From positions 2,976,001 to 3,040,000 of the forward strand of contig NZ_AP022568.1 in NCBI RefSeq assembly GCF_010727605.1: 64,000 nt of DNA, read 5' to 3'. The stretch is from Mycobacterium simiae. GTDB lineage: Bacteria > Actinomycetota > Actinomycetes > Mycobacteriales > Mycobacteriaceae. Made by a program: the position numbers and the translations under genes. This document shows, one piece after another, positions 1-8,441 of the stretch. Under the pieces are notes generated by a model. That model was not told the DNA's origin. It searched no databases and saw only the letters and a program-made list of their open reading frames with translations. Position 1 is the first letter of the stretch, and each line of letters begins with the position of its first letter.

Positions 1-2009
1 AGCGTGGTGCCCAGGCCGTGGCCGCGGTAGGCATGTTCGACGCAGTTGGTGCACGCCTCGTTGACGACCAGCACTATGTCGTCGATCAACTCGCGCGGCA
101 CGTCGGCGGCACGCAACCAGTCGGCCAGCCGGTGCCGGACCGTGGCCAATTCGTCTGCGATGGCGTGGGTTTCGATGCGCAGGGGCGCGTGCTGGTGCCG
201 GTAGATCACCATCGCCACATCGTCGTCATACCCGGCCGGCGGAGCCAGTCGGCGCAGCACGGCGTCTGCGACTGCATCCAGCGGCAGTGTTCTAGTCTCC
301 ACCAAAACCTCGGCGGCACGGGTGATTCCGTCGTCGATGGACTCGTGCTTGCGCTCAACCAACCCGTCGGTGAACACGAGCATGGTGGAGCCGGAGGATA
401 GCCGCCGGGAAATCTGCGGGCGCGGCCCGTCGCGGCGCACCGCGAGCGGGACGGAACGGGCATCGTTGAGCACCGAGGTGCCCGACGGTCCGGCGAGCAC
501 CGCGGGCATGTGACCGGCGTTGCTGTACTCCATAACCCCGGTATCGGTGTCTAGAATCGCCAGAAAAACGGTGGTGCAGTAGGCATTCGGAATCAGCGAG
601 GCCGCTAGGTCGAGCTGCTCGAGCAGCAACGCGGGTTGAGCGCCGTTGATTAATAGGGCCCGGGCCGAACTGCGCAACTGGCCCATGGTGGCGGCGGCGG
701 GCAGCCCTCGGCCCACACAGTCGCCGACGACGATGCCGATGCGGTGGGCGCCGATGGGCAACACGTCATACCAGTCGCCGCCGATCTCCAACGGCGGGAC
801 CGCCGGTTCGTAACGCATCGCGAATCCCGGCGGCGGTTGCATCGGCGGCAGTAGCGCACGCTGCAAGGTCAACGACGTCTCGCGCGCGCTCTCGAACTGC
901 CGGACATGCTGCATGGCAAGGCTGAGGTGACCGATCAGCACCGTCACCAGGAGTCGATCCTCCGCACTCACCCAGCGTGGCGCGCCCAGCTCCAGCCACA
1001 GGGCGAGGTCTCCCTTGCCGGACAGCACCGCGACCAATCCTTGTGCCTTACCGGGCTTGTTGGGGGGTTCGACCGTCTTCGCGGTCAACGGTAGTTGCTG
1101 GCGCGCGTCTTGAAAGGTGTTGCGCAGCCACGGTTCCAGGCCTCGCCACGTCGTTTCGACGGGTTCACCGGCCACCTGGACGGTGGGTTCACCGTCGCCG
1201 GCCGGCCAGGTGACCGCGATGACGCGCTGGACGCCGATGGCGCCGCGGCACTCGTCGAGGGTGATCGACAGTAATTCGGAGACGCTTTTGGCGACGGCGA
1301 CGGCGGTGGCCAACCGCAGCACGGCGCTTTCCCGTGCGGCGAACGCGCGTTCGGCGGTGACGTCGCGGATCGTGCCCACGTACATTTCGTGTTCGGCGCC
1401 GCTCTCCTTAACGATGTTGATGCTCACCATCACCCAGGCGAGGTGCCCGTCTCGATGCCGGACCGGTGTCTCGTACTGGGCCAGACCCTCGGCGCGCACC
1501 CGCGATTGTTGTTCTCGCGCAGTCTTTTTGTCGACGACCCAGGGGTGTGGCCAGCGATAGGGCAACCCCTCGTGCGAGTAGCCGAGGATTTCCTCGAAGG
1601 CGTGGTTGACCTCGATGATCGACCCTTCGTGGTCGGCGACGAAGAACCCCTCCTGCAACGAATTGACCAGTGCGGTGCGGAATTTATCCCGATGGGCGAG
1701 CACGTCGGCGCGGGCGCGCTGTTCGGCGTACCGCTTGGTGCCGTCGAGGAAGCCGCGCGTGGCGACGTCGAGCGGAGCCAGCGTCTGCAACAGGAACTCC
1801 AGTGCGATGGGTGCCTCGATCTGGATGTTCTGGGCGACGTGGAGAATCAGCCGGACGTGGTGCTCGACGATGTCGAGCATGCTGATCTGCTCCTGGAGCG
1901 CCCGGCGTCCAAGCTCGTGACCGACCGCGAGGGTGTCCTCGTCGCGTGCGGCCAAGTAGGCGCGCAGCGCCGCGTTGTACTGGGCGTGGAATTGGTCCGC
2001 AGCGGTCAT
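1..2009 (-). CDS. PAS / SpoIIE (PP2C) phosphatase / HATPase fusion, 3' end cut by window
   Basis: The frame is open from the ATG at 2009 to the window edge, about 669 codons, with no stop, so the C-terminus is missing. About 110 helical N-terminal residues come first, then a PAS domain (NSLQEGFFVADHEGSIIEVN), a GAF-like stretch, and a SpoIIE-type PP2C domain with its metal aspartates (IGGDWYDV, GDCVGRG, FTDGLVE, GYDDDVAM). The visible end carries a serine-kinase ATPase N-box (VVNEACTNCVEHAYRGH). It combines a phosphatase that would dephosphorylate an anti-anti-sigma factor with an anti-sigma-type kinase domain. Its ATG overlaps the upstream stop (ATGA), so it is the last visible gene of the rsb operon and takes the place RsbU has in Bacillus. 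The natural substrate is inferred, not shown; RsfB next door is the obvious candidate. Confidence 0.85.
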   Translation of the reverse strand, partial: MTAADQFHAQYNAALRAYLAARDEDTLAVGHELGRRALQEQISMLDIVEHHVRLILHVAQNIQIEAPIALEFLLQTLAPLDVATRGFLDGTKRYAEQRARADVLAHRDKFRTALVNSLQEGFFVADHEGSIIEVNHAFEEILGYSHEGLPYRWPHPWVVDKKTAREQQSRVRAEGLAQYETPVRHRDGHLAWVMVSINIVKESGAEHEMYVGTIRDVTAERAFAARESAVLRLATAVAVAKSVSELLSITLDECRGAIGVQRVIAVTWPAGDGEPTVQVAGEPVETTWRGLEPWLRNTFQDARQQLPLTAKTVEPPNKPGKAQGLVAVLSGKGDLALWLELGAPRWVSAEDRLLVTVLIGHLSLAMQHVRQFESARETSLTLQRALLPPMQPPPGFAMRYEPAVPPLEIGGDWYDVLPIGAHRIGIVVGDCVGRGLPAAATMGQLRSSARALLINGAQPALLLEQLDLAASLIPNAYCTTVFLAILDTDTGVMEYSNAGHMPAVLAGPSGTSVLNDARSVPLAVRRDGPRPQISRRLSSGSTMLVFTDGLVERKHESIDDGITRAAEVLVETRTLPLDAVADAVLRRLAPPAGYDDDVAMVIYRHQHAPLRIETHAIADELATVRHRLADWLRAADVPRELIDDIVLVVNEACTNCVEHAYRGHGLGTT

Positions 2010-2632
2010 GTCGGGGCCCCTCGGTGCCGCGCGGCGAGGACCATGGCGTCGTCGGTTTCCTTCGCGTGCTTTCCCAATATGTGGTCGGTGATCACCGTCG
2101 CAGGCGCGGCGAAGTCGATGCGCTCCAGGTGGTCCTCGGCGATGCCGTCGCTGGCGATCACGATCAGGTCGCCGATGCGCATCGAAACCACCTGAGCGGG
2201 ACGGATTTCCGGGATGCGGTAGCCGACGATTCCGGCGGCCAGACGCGCGCTGGACCGGATGTGCACCCCGGTTGCGTCCTTGGAGACGAGGTTGGCACTG
2301 ACGTTGCCCACCCCGGTCCAGGTCAGCGTGTTGGCCGCAAAGTCCACCCGTGCCAACGTCATTGCGACTCCCCTGGTCCCGCCCAGCACCCGGTGGCAGA
2401 GCTGGACCAAGACTTCGAGGCGCTCGTCGGCCGCCCGCTGCACCGCCTCGACGGCGCGCGTCGCGGCGGTCGCGGCGGCAGGCCCGTGGCCGAGGCCGTC
2501 GACCACACCGAACAGCGCGGCACTGCCGTCGATGCCGATCGCGATTTTCCGGTCGCCGCTGGTGTTTTCACCCGGGACCGGACGTCCGGCGTTCGCCCAC
2601 TCGATCGGGCCCAGTCGGCCGTTTTCACGCAC
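2006..2632 (-). CDS. rsbX: RsbX-like PP2C serine phosphatase
   Basis: This 208-residue protein has a compact PP2C/SpoIIE fold without sensor domains. Visible motifs are GVVDGLGHG near residue 45 (metal-binding aspartate), a GVGNVSANL strand, and DLIVIASDGIAEDH late in the protein. Size and architecture fit RsbX, the feedback phosphatase that resets RsbS and RsbR after a stressosome response. Its start overlaps the end of the RsbT-like gene by 8 bases and its stop overlaps the next start, so it is inside the operon. A general SpoIIE-family phosphatase is the alternative reading; the gene context favours RsbX. Confidence 0.75.
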   Translation of the reverse strand: MRENGRLGPIEWANAGRPVPGENTSGDRKIAIGIDGSAALFGVVDGLGHGPAAATAATRAVEAVQRAADERLEVLVQLCHRVLGGTRGVAMTLARVDFAANTLTWTGVGNVSANLVSKDATGVHIRSSARLAAGIVGYRIPEIRPAQVVSMRIGDLIVIASDGIAEDHLERIDFAAPATVITDHILGKHAKETDDAMVLAARHRGAPT

Positions 2633-3071
2633 TGCCGGGGACCCACTTCCACATTTCGATGACAGTTCCCTTGCCCAGCGCGGATTCGACGATCAACCGG
2701 TCCATCAGCCGGCGCGCGCCCGGCAGCCCCATGCCCAGGCCGCGCCCGGTCGAGTAGCCGTCCTCCATCGCGCGTTCCACGTCGGCGATCCCCGGCCCGT
2801 CGTCCTCGGCGCGGACCACCAGCGCCTCCCGGTTCTCCCGCTCGGCGACCATGACCCGCACGGCGCCGCGGCCGGCGTAGCTGGTGATGTTTCGTGCGAT
2901 TTCGGAGATCGCGGTCGCGATCATGGTGACGTCGGTCAGCGAAAAGCCGAGGTCCAGGGCGAGCTGATGACCGGCCTTGCGCGCGTCGACAATGTCGTCG
3001 GGATTGTTGATGGCGACGACCACAATGTCGGGGTCACACGCCACCGTCGCGCCCGATCGTTGATTTGCCAA
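2625..3071 (-). CDS. rsbT: RsbT-like serine/threonine switch kinase
   Basis: The 148-residue product is a single GHKL ATPase domain. The N-box reads AISEIARNITSYAGRG, the G1 box EDDGPGIADVE and the G2 box GLGMGLPGARRLMD, which closely parallel Bacillus RsbT. RsbT phosphorylates RsbR and RsbS, leaves the stressosome and activates the output phosphatase. The annotated start overlaps the RsbS-like gene by 38 bases; a GTG about 10 codons further in is a possible alternative because the first residues look non-conserved. It lies between RsbS and RsbX in the order found in classical rsb operons. Confidence 0.85.
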   Translation of the reverse strand: MANQRSGATVACDPDIVVVAINNPDDIVDARKAGHQLALDLGFSLTDVTMIATAISEIARNITSYAGRGAVRVMVAERENREALVVRAEDDGPGIADVERAMEDGYSTGRGLGMGLPGARRLMDRLIVESALGKGTVIEMWKWVPGSA

Positions 3072-3423
3072 CTGCGCGTTGGCGATTCAGGAGGGCGAGA
3101 CCCTCTTCGAGGTCTAGGGCGGTGTTCATGTCGTCGAAGGCCAGCCCCAGCTGGACCATCGCGAACGCGACCTCCGGCGACAGGCCGACGATGACTGTTT
3201 CGGCGCCGCGCAGCCGGGTCATATGCGCAATCGTGCGTAGTGAGCGCGCGGCGAACGAATCCATCACGTCGATGGCGGTGACGTCGACCACGATGCCCTG
3301 TGCCCGGAACCGGCTGACCCGTTCCATCAGATCTTCGCGCAGCTTTTCGGTGTCGGAGTCGGACAGGGCGGCCTGGACCGTGGCGATGAGGATCGAGCCC
3401 TGCTTCAGGATGGGGACTGGCAT
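3034..3423 (-). CDS. rsbS: RsbS-like stressosome STAS protein
   Basis: This 129-residue stand-alone STAS domain has the family segment DVTAIDVMDSFAARSL, with a serine at residue 56 that matches the RsbT-phosphorylated serine of Bacillus RsbS. The later motif RGAETVIVGLSPEVAFAMV matches the second conserved STAS loop. RsbS and RsbR together build the stressosome core that sequesters RsbT. The ORF begins with ATG just 22 bases after the end of the RsbR-like gene. It differs from RsfB (a RsbV-type substrate of an anti-sigma kinase) in this serine loop and in its partner genes. Confidence 0.85.
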   Translation of the reverse strand: MPVPILKQGSILIATVQAALSDSDTEKLREDLMERVSRFRAQGIVVDVTAIDVMDSFAARSLRTIAHMTRLRGAETVIVGLSPEVAFAMVQLGLAFDDMNTALDLEEGLALLNRQRAVGKSTIGRDGGV

Positions 3424-3445
3424 GTGGCGCCCGTGTCAGTCGTGT

Positions 3446-4327
3446 TCACCCGGGCTGCTCGCCGGTGCGCGTGACTTCGTAGCCGAGCAAACGTTCGGCC
3501 TCTTCAATACCACCCTGCAGGTCACCGACGGCGTTCATCTTCGACAGATCCAGACCGATCGTCACCAGCGTCAGCGCGATCTCCGAGGACAGGCCGGTGA
3601 TGATCACGCTGGCACCCATCAGGCCCGACGCATCGACCGTCTGCACAAGGTGATTCGCCACGGTGGAGTCGATGGTCGGCACACCGGTGATGTCGATGAC
3701 GACCACTTTCGCGCGGTTGGCCCGGATGGCGCGCAGCAGCTGCTCGGTGACCTGGCGGGCGCGCTGGCTGTCCAGCACCCCAATGATCGGCAGAATCAGC
3801 AGCTGCTCGCGCACCTGCAACACCGGTGTCGACAGCTCGCGGATGGCTTCCTGCTGTTGGCGGATGATGCGCTCACGTTCCTGCACGAAGCTGACGGCCA
3901 CGGTATTGGCGATGCGGTTGGCGGCCGGTTCGTAGGCGTCTAGGACGCGGTTGAGCATTTCGAAGTCGGTCTGATACTTCTCGAACAGCGAGCGCGCGAG
4001 CACGTCGCGCAGCAGCAGCACGATGCCGACGACTTCGTCGGTTTCCACTCCTCGGGGAATGATGCGCTCGGAGAGGTCGCGCGCGTAGGCTTGCAGCGCC
4101 TCGACGCTACCGGTTTCGAGCACCTCGACGTAATTGTCGTAGACAGCGGTCGCTTCGGAGAACAGCTCTTCGGGTGTCATCGCGGTGAGCAATTCGGCCT
4201 CGGTGATGCGGCGCGCCCACTCCTCACGCAGGACCGTGCGGTTCTGCCGCAAATGCTGCACTAGCTGCGGTAGCAGACCTTCGCTGGAGATGCTCACGGT
4301 GGTGCCGGTGCTGCTGGAATCTGACAT
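3446..4327 (-). CDS. rsbR: RsbR-like stressosome sensor/co-antagonist
   Basis: The protein has 293 residues: a helical N-terminal sensor half (residues about 15-155) and a C-terminal STAS domain (about 165-285). The linker-STAS junction IRELSTPVLQVREQLLILP is the classic RsbR signature, and DITGVPTIDSTVANHL plus VIITGLSSEIALT hold the positions where RsbR is phosphorylated by RsbT. The N-terminal half shows no haem or PAS motif I recognise, so the sensed signal is unknown. It is the first gene of the minus-strand operon, with an ATG start and a GGGAGG ribosome site just upstream, and is divergent from rsfB. Confidence 0.85.
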   Translation of the reverse strand: MSDSSSTGTTVSISSEGLLPQLVQHLRQNRTVLREEWARRITEAELLTAMTPEELFSEATAVYDNYVEVLETGSVEALQAYARDLSERIIPRGVETDEVVGIVLLLRDVLARSLFEKYQTDFEMLNRVLDAYEPAANRIANTVAVSFVQERERIIRQQQEAIRELSTPVLQVREQLLILPIIGVLDSQRARQVTEQLLRAIRANRAKVVVIDITGVPTIDSTVANHLVQTVDASGLMGASVIITGLSSEIALTLVTIGLDLSKMNAVGDLQGGIEEAERLLGYEVTRTGEQPG

Positions 4328-4486
4328 CTGGCCTCCCGAGTGCCGCGACGCGCTCCGCAGTGCGCAGGTTCTTTTGCGAGACTAGCCTGGTTTGACGCGA
4401 CAGAGGTGTTGAGGGCATCTTCTTCTCGCAGTTCGTACGGCAGGTTAGGCTTGCACCACAGTTAAGGCCCGGACGAAGGATCGCCA

Positions 4487-4855
4487 TTGTCAGCTCCTGA
4501 TTCGATTACCACGTTGATTGCGGACCACGATGGGGTGTCTGTGGTCAGTGTCAGCGGTGAGATCGATTTGGTCACCGCGCCCGCCCTGGAGCAAGCCATT
4601 AGTGCGGTTGTTGCTGAAGGGCCCACGGCGCTGGTCATCGATTTGTCCGCGGTGGAGTTCCTGGGTTCAGTGGGGCTGAAGATCCTGGCGGCGACCTACG
4701 AGAAGCTCGGCAAGTCCGCGGAGTTCGGCGTGGTCGCTCGGGGTCCGGCCACCCGGCGCCCGATTCATCTGACCGGTCTGGACAAGACGTTCCCGCTGTA
4801 TCCGACGCTGGACGACGCGTTGACGGGCGTGCGGGACGGCAAACTCAACCACTGA
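4487..4855 (+). CDS. rsfB: Anti-anti-sigma factor RsfB (RsbV-type STAS protein)
   Basis: This is a 122-residue STAS protein starting from TTG. The N-terminus MSAPDSIT and the core IDLSAVEFLGSVGLKILAAT match M. tuberculosis RsfB (Rv3687c), including serine 61, the phosphorylated position. RsfB binds the anti-sigma factor RsbW/UsfX when unphosphorylated and so releases SigF. It is transcribed away from the stressosome operon across a 159-base gap. Placing it next to a full RsbR-RsbS-RsbT-phosphatase set suggests that the set controls RsfB phosphorylation; that link is inferred. A TANNNT-type -10 (TAGGCT) lies about 35 bases upstream, but its -35 is poor. Confidence 0.93.
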   Translation: MSAPDSITTLIADHDGVSVVSVSGEIDLVTAPALEQAISAVVAEGPTALVIDLSAVEFLGSVGLKILAATYEKLGKSAEFGVVARGPATRRPIHLTGLDKTFPLYPTLDDALTGVRDGKLNH

Positions 4856-4857
4856 CG

Positions 4858-5868
4858 TCACCGCATCAGCGAAAGATTGCGCCAGAAGCTCACCAGGCTG
4901 TCGGTGCCGCCGAACAACGTGGTGAAGTTCGTGGAGTCGACCAGGACGATGTCGGCCGCGCGTTGGCCGTCGGGCGGCATCCAGATCAGCGCGTTGAATT
5001 CGGTGTTGCCCGCCGCGGTGAACGGGTGTGGACGGGTCGGATCGACGCGTTGACGGCCCAGCACGCGCAGCGTATCGCCCTCGGGCGCCCTCAGCTCATA
5101 GTGCGGCAGGTGCGGGTGGAAGTTGAGGGTCGTGACATTGTCGAGCAGTCCTAGCGGATCCAGGTCCCGGAACCCGGTGAGCGGAGCGATCTCGCTGCCC
5201 CCGGCGGTGACCGCCGGTCGCAACCCCCAGATGTTGTGGACGGGAACGTCGAGCGCCCGCATCAGGGAACGGGTGTACTGGCTGAATCGCTGCTGGCGCG
5301 GCACTAACGGGTCGCCGTGGTGGGAGTATTCGATTTGGCGTTGTCCCTGGTCATCGGTGAAGCCGACATCGTGATGCGGGGCTAGCAGCAGGCACGTGCC
5401 GTCGCGCTGTAGCCAGCTTTGGATCGCCGCGATTTCGGCTGGCCGCGCTTCGTCCTGCCCGATTACGTGGTCCAGCCCGAACACCATCAACGTGTCGGTG
5501 TCGGCGAGGACCCGTTCGTCGACGGGCAAAAAGTAGCCGGCCTGGTCGATGCGCTGGAACACCGCGACCGGGTGACCCGTCAGCTCGCCGGCCAGCTGCT
5601 GGAAGTGCAGTGTCGAGCGATGGAACAGCTCCAGGGTTCCGGCGATGCCTTGCAGGAAGTGCGCCTCGTCCCATTCCGGGGTCTCGTACTTGGGCCACGC
5701 GACCCGGCGGACCTCGGTCATCGTGGAGAACCGGTTATCGAGCGCGGCGATGTCTCGCTGTGCTTCCCACGGATAGCTCCAGGTCCAGTAGATGCTGATG
5801 CGACGGCGGCCCGGGGTATGCCGGCGCGGAACCTGCGCCTGGTTGTAGGTGCGTGCGGGCGTAGTCAT
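4858..5868 (-). CDS. Hypothetical protein, third gene of DyP operon
   Basis: I do not recognise the family of this 336-residue soluble protein. It has no signal peptide or membrane segment. A central region (about residues 125-175: DTDTLMVFGLDHVIGQ, then WLQRDGTCLLLAPHHDVGF) looks like a Rossmann-type or class-I-amidotransferase-like (ThuA-like) fold, with one cysteine and adjacent histidines but no clear catalytic triad. It starts 10 bases after the DyP peroxidase stop and ends 2 bases from the convergent rsfB stop. It is probably co-expressed with the peroxidase; a role in handling a peroxidase substrate or product is only a guess. Confidence 0.75.
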   Translation of the reverse strand: MTTPARTYNQAQVPRRHTPGRRRISIYWTWSYPWEAQRDIAALDNRFSTMTEVRRVAWPKYETPEWDEAHFLQGIAGTLELFHRSTLHFQQLAGELTGHPVAVFQRIDQAGYFLPVDERVLADTDTLMVFGLDHVIGQDEARPAEIAAIQSWLQRDGTCLLLAPHHDVGFTDDQGQRQIEYSHHGDPLVPRQQRFSQYTRSLMRALDVPVHNIWGLRPAVTAGGSEIAPLTGFRDLDPLGLLDNVTTLNFHPHLPHYELRAPEGDTLRVLGRQRVDPTRPHPFTAAGNTEFNALIWMPPDGQRAADIVLVDSTNFTTLFGGTDSLVSFWRNLSLMR

Positions 5869-5878
5869 GGTGTCTCCA

Positions 5879-7198
5879 CTAAGTCAGCGTGGCCAAATAT
5901 CGCAGGCCGTTGAGGCCCGGCAGAAAGAAGTAGGCGCCGCCGGTGAGGGTGGTAAAGGCGGGCAGACCCCGCAGCACCTTGCGGATCGGACGCTTAGGGA
6001 TTTTGAATTCCATTGTGCCGTCCTGCGTTCCGCAGATCGGATCGCGCTCGTTGCCCAGCTCGTGGAAGTTGTGATCGTTGATCCACACGTTCTGCGCGAA
6101 CTCGAACTGGCGCACCAGGCTGGCGCAGATGATGAATGCCGCGATGCCGCGGTCGGTGCCGTCGTCGTCCGCACCCTCCGGCAGCGCCTCGCCGTAGGTC
6201 GCCCCCCGCCGGATTATCCGGTGCCGGTTCATGTTTACTGCCGTGTCGCGGGGATTTAGCCGGCGGATATGGGCCCCCAGGGGTACCGCGTATCCGAAGG
6301 GGTCCATCTCCTTGTAGTTGAAGTCGTTGTTACGCAACGAGTCTGCGCCGAGCTCCGGATCGTCCTGCTCCGGGGCAAGCACCAGCGGCGCGCCACTTCG
6401 CCATCGGCCCATCAGCTTCGCCGCCAGTAGATCCTCATCGGCGGGTGTGCCCGCCTGCTCGCGCAGGTAGTTTCGGAACAGGCCGACATGTTCTTGCAGG
6501 CGGCGATAGGCCATGTAGCTGCCATTACGCGAGAGTTCCGGTGGCTGAGGGAGATTAGCGACGACGCCCTCTTCGTCTGGATAGCCGAGGATGAATTCTC
6601 CTGCCTTGAGCGCCCCGCCCGAGCCCGGCGTGGGCTCTTCCCCCGTGCCCTCGATTACCGGCTGGGACAAGCGGTCCCGGAAGCCGAAGTGATCGTGGGC
6701 GTGGTCGAAAGGCGGTGTGGCGTTCAAGTCGAGATGCGACAACACTCGCACCCCGGGGCATCGCTCGACCAACTTCCTGTGCACGGCGGTGCACCGGTGA
6801 TGCTCGGCATCGTTGCGGGCGAATAGGATTGCGATCGCATGCAGATCGTCGCCGGCCAGCCCGCCGCTCCAGCTGTCGGGGTGGTTTCGGCCGGTGTCGC
6901 CCAAGATGTCGGCCCGCGCCGCCATGCCCTCCCGAAACGCGTCCGGGAAACTGGCCAGCGAATCTTCCGGTACGCCCAGCGCCCGCAGGCCAGGCCAGGT
7001 GAACGCCAGGGTGATCCAGCGGTCTTGGCTGTCCATCGTTTTGCGGGCGTCCGACGCCGATTGGACCGTGTCGAGCAGTTCACTCAGCCATGCCTGGCCG
7101 CCGGCCGGATCGTCGAAAGACAGGAACTCGTAGCGTCCGGTCATCGCGGGCGTCCGCGTCACCAGGATGTGCTGGATGTTGTCGAGATCGAGCGTCAC
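5879..7198 (-). CDS. Dyp-type haem peroxidase
   Basis: The product has 439 residues, at the long end for the family. It shows HDHFGFRDRLSQPVIEG near residue 175, the position of the GxxDG distal-haem motif, in which the catalytic aspartate is kept but the final glycine is arginine. GAHIRRLNPRDTAVNMNRHR holds the proximal histidine and the conserved NPR. DyP enzymes use peroxide to oxidise dyes, phenolics or other substrates. There is no Tat or Sec signal, so it is probably cytosolic or encapsulated. Its start overlaps the stop of the upstream gene by 4 bases (ATGA). No encapsulin gene is present in this window. Confidence 0.88.
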   Translation of the reverse strand: MTLDLDNIQHILVTRTPAMTGRYEFLSFDDPAGGQAWLSELLDTVQSASDARKTMDSQDRWITLAFTWPGLRALGVPEDSLASFPDAFREGMAARADILGDTGRNHPDSWSGGLAGDDLHAIAILFARNDAEHHRCTAVHRKLVERCPGVRVLSHLDLNATPPFDHAHDHFGFRDRLSQPVIEGTGEEPTPGSGGALKAGEFILGYPDEEGVVANLPQPPELSRNGSYMAYRRLQEHVGLFRNYLREQAGTPADEDLLAAKLMGRWRSGAPLVLAPEQDDPELGADSLRNNDFNYKEMDPFGYAVPLGAHIRRLNPRDTAVNMNRHRIIRRGATYGEALPEGADDDGTDRGIAAFIICASLVRQFEFAQNVWINDHNFHELGNERDPICGTQDGTMEFKIPKRPIRKVLRGLPAFTTLTGGAYFFLPGLNGLRYLATLT

Positions 7199-7755
7199 TG
7201 CATCTGGTCGAGCATGTCGGAGAAAGCGGCTTTAAGCCGCAGCGCCTTCTTTATCTCGTCGGCGCTGACGTATGGGTACTCCCCGTACTCGAGGAAACTG
7301 GGGCATTGGTGCTCGCGGACGAACCTGATGAACGCTTCGGGGTTGGTCTGCCAATCCTCGGGAAAGCCTTCAAGATTGGTGAACACGGTGGTCACACCCG
7401 ACTGCGAGAACAGCTGAATCGCATCTTCGGTGTATTTGTCGAAATCGGTGTCGAAGATCCCCTGGTACTGGAAATGCAACCCCGAGCCGACGTCAAACAG
7501 TTGCCAGCGAAGATAGTGCAGGCGCAGCGGTGCGAGCAGATCCGGGTGCTCGGCGATGGCGGCCTCGATCACTTTTCCGTATTCGCGAATCGCGTCTTCG
7601 CGGCCGGGCTTGACCTTGGCGATGATCGAGAAGCCGTAGCATGCAGGCGTTCTCGGGAACACGGGTCCGTAGCGGCCGCGCTGAAGTTCGAAGTAGCCGT
7701 CGGCGGGAATCGCCATCGCCGCGGGCTTACTCCATTCGGGTTCGGTTGCCGACAT
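7195..7755 (-). CDS. Conserved hypothetical protein, first gene of DyP operon
   Basis: This 186-residue cytosolic protein begins with ATG behind a good ribosome site (GAGGAG). CYGFSIIAKVKPGREDAIREY suggests one half of a ferredoxin-like alpha/beta barrel, and LHFQYQGIFDTDFDKYTED a second similar unit, so it may be a dimeric ferredoxin-like fold like the half-domains of DyP and chlorite-dismutase proteins. I do not recognise a named family. It is translationally coupled to the DyP gene and most likely works with it. Confidence 0.75.
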   Translation of the reverse strand: MSATEPEWSKPAAMAIPADGYFELQRGRYGPVFPRTPACYGFSIIAKVKPGREDAIREYGKVIEAAIAEHPDLLAPLRLHYLRWQLFDVGSGLHFQYQGIFDTDFDKYTEDAIQLFSQSGVTTVFTNLEGFPEDWQTNPEAFIRFVREHQCPSFLEYGEYPYVSADEIKKALRLKAAFSDMLDQMQ

Positions 7756-7923
7756 CGAGTACTCCTCGGGTTAGGCGCGGCCTGGGCCACGGCCACATGT
7801 CATGAATGCGTGACGCGGACTGCCGCCATTGCGGGCAATCCCGCCCCTGCGAAGCCGGGGTGTCGGCGCACCGCGCGCGTGATCCACCTAAGTATCGTTG
7901 CACCGCCGGAGGGTTTCGGTGCG

Positions 7924-8436
7924 ATGATCAGCGACATGGATGTCGACCACCCGGAAGACGACCAGCGGTGGGATCGGGACACGCGCGGCGAGACCGAGAC
8001 CGAGCGGCTCGATCGCAACTGGAATAGCCTGCTGCAGGAGCTTCGCGTCGTGCAGACGGGCGTGCAACTGCTCACCGGGTTCTTGCTGACGCTGCCTTTT
8101 CAGCAGCGGTTCGATGTCCTCGATCAACCGATGCGGATCACCTATTTGGCGACGGTCGGTTGTTCGGTGGCCGCGACGGTGCTGCTGATTGCGCCGGTGG
8201 GTATCCACCGGCTGCTGTTCCGACGGCATCGCCTGCGGGTGCTGGTGTCGGCGGCGCACCGGTGCGCGTACGCCGGTCTGGCGCTGCTTGGGTTGGCACT
8301 GACCGGGGTGACGATCATCGTCTTCGTCGCGGTGGCCGGGACCACGGTGGGATTGATTGCCGGAGCGTGTGCCCTCATGATGTTCGGGTGTTTTTGGTGG
8401 CTGCTGCCGTTGGCGTTGCGCACCCGCGGCACCTGA
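7924..8436 (+). CDS. DUF6328-like four-helix membrane protein
   Basis: The protein has about 170 residues: an acidic N-terminus, a helix ending LLQELRVVQTGVQLLTGFLL, then four hydrophobic segments (about residues 42-58, 67-90, 108-130, 138-160) and a short basic tail. The family is a small actinobacterial membrane group of unknown function. An upstream purine-rich GGAGGG sits about 12 bases before the ATG at 7924; the ATG at 7936 is an alternative. It is divergent from the DyP operon across a gap of 168 bases that presumably holds both promoters. Confidence 0.75.
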   Translation: MISDMDVDHPEDDQRWDRDTRGETETERLDRNWNSLLQELRVVQTGVQLLTGFLLTLPFQQRFDVLDQPMRITYLATVGCSVAATVLLIAPVGIHRLLFRRHRLRVLVSAAHRCAYAGLALLGLALTGVTIIVFVAVAGTTVGLIAGACALMMFGCFWWLLPLALRTRGT

Positions 8437-8441
8437 TCTGA

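Noticed and set aside
2259..3194. Long plus-strand frames over the rsb genes
   Set aside because: They lie opposite proteins with clear RsbX and RsbT motifs; no evidence of their own.
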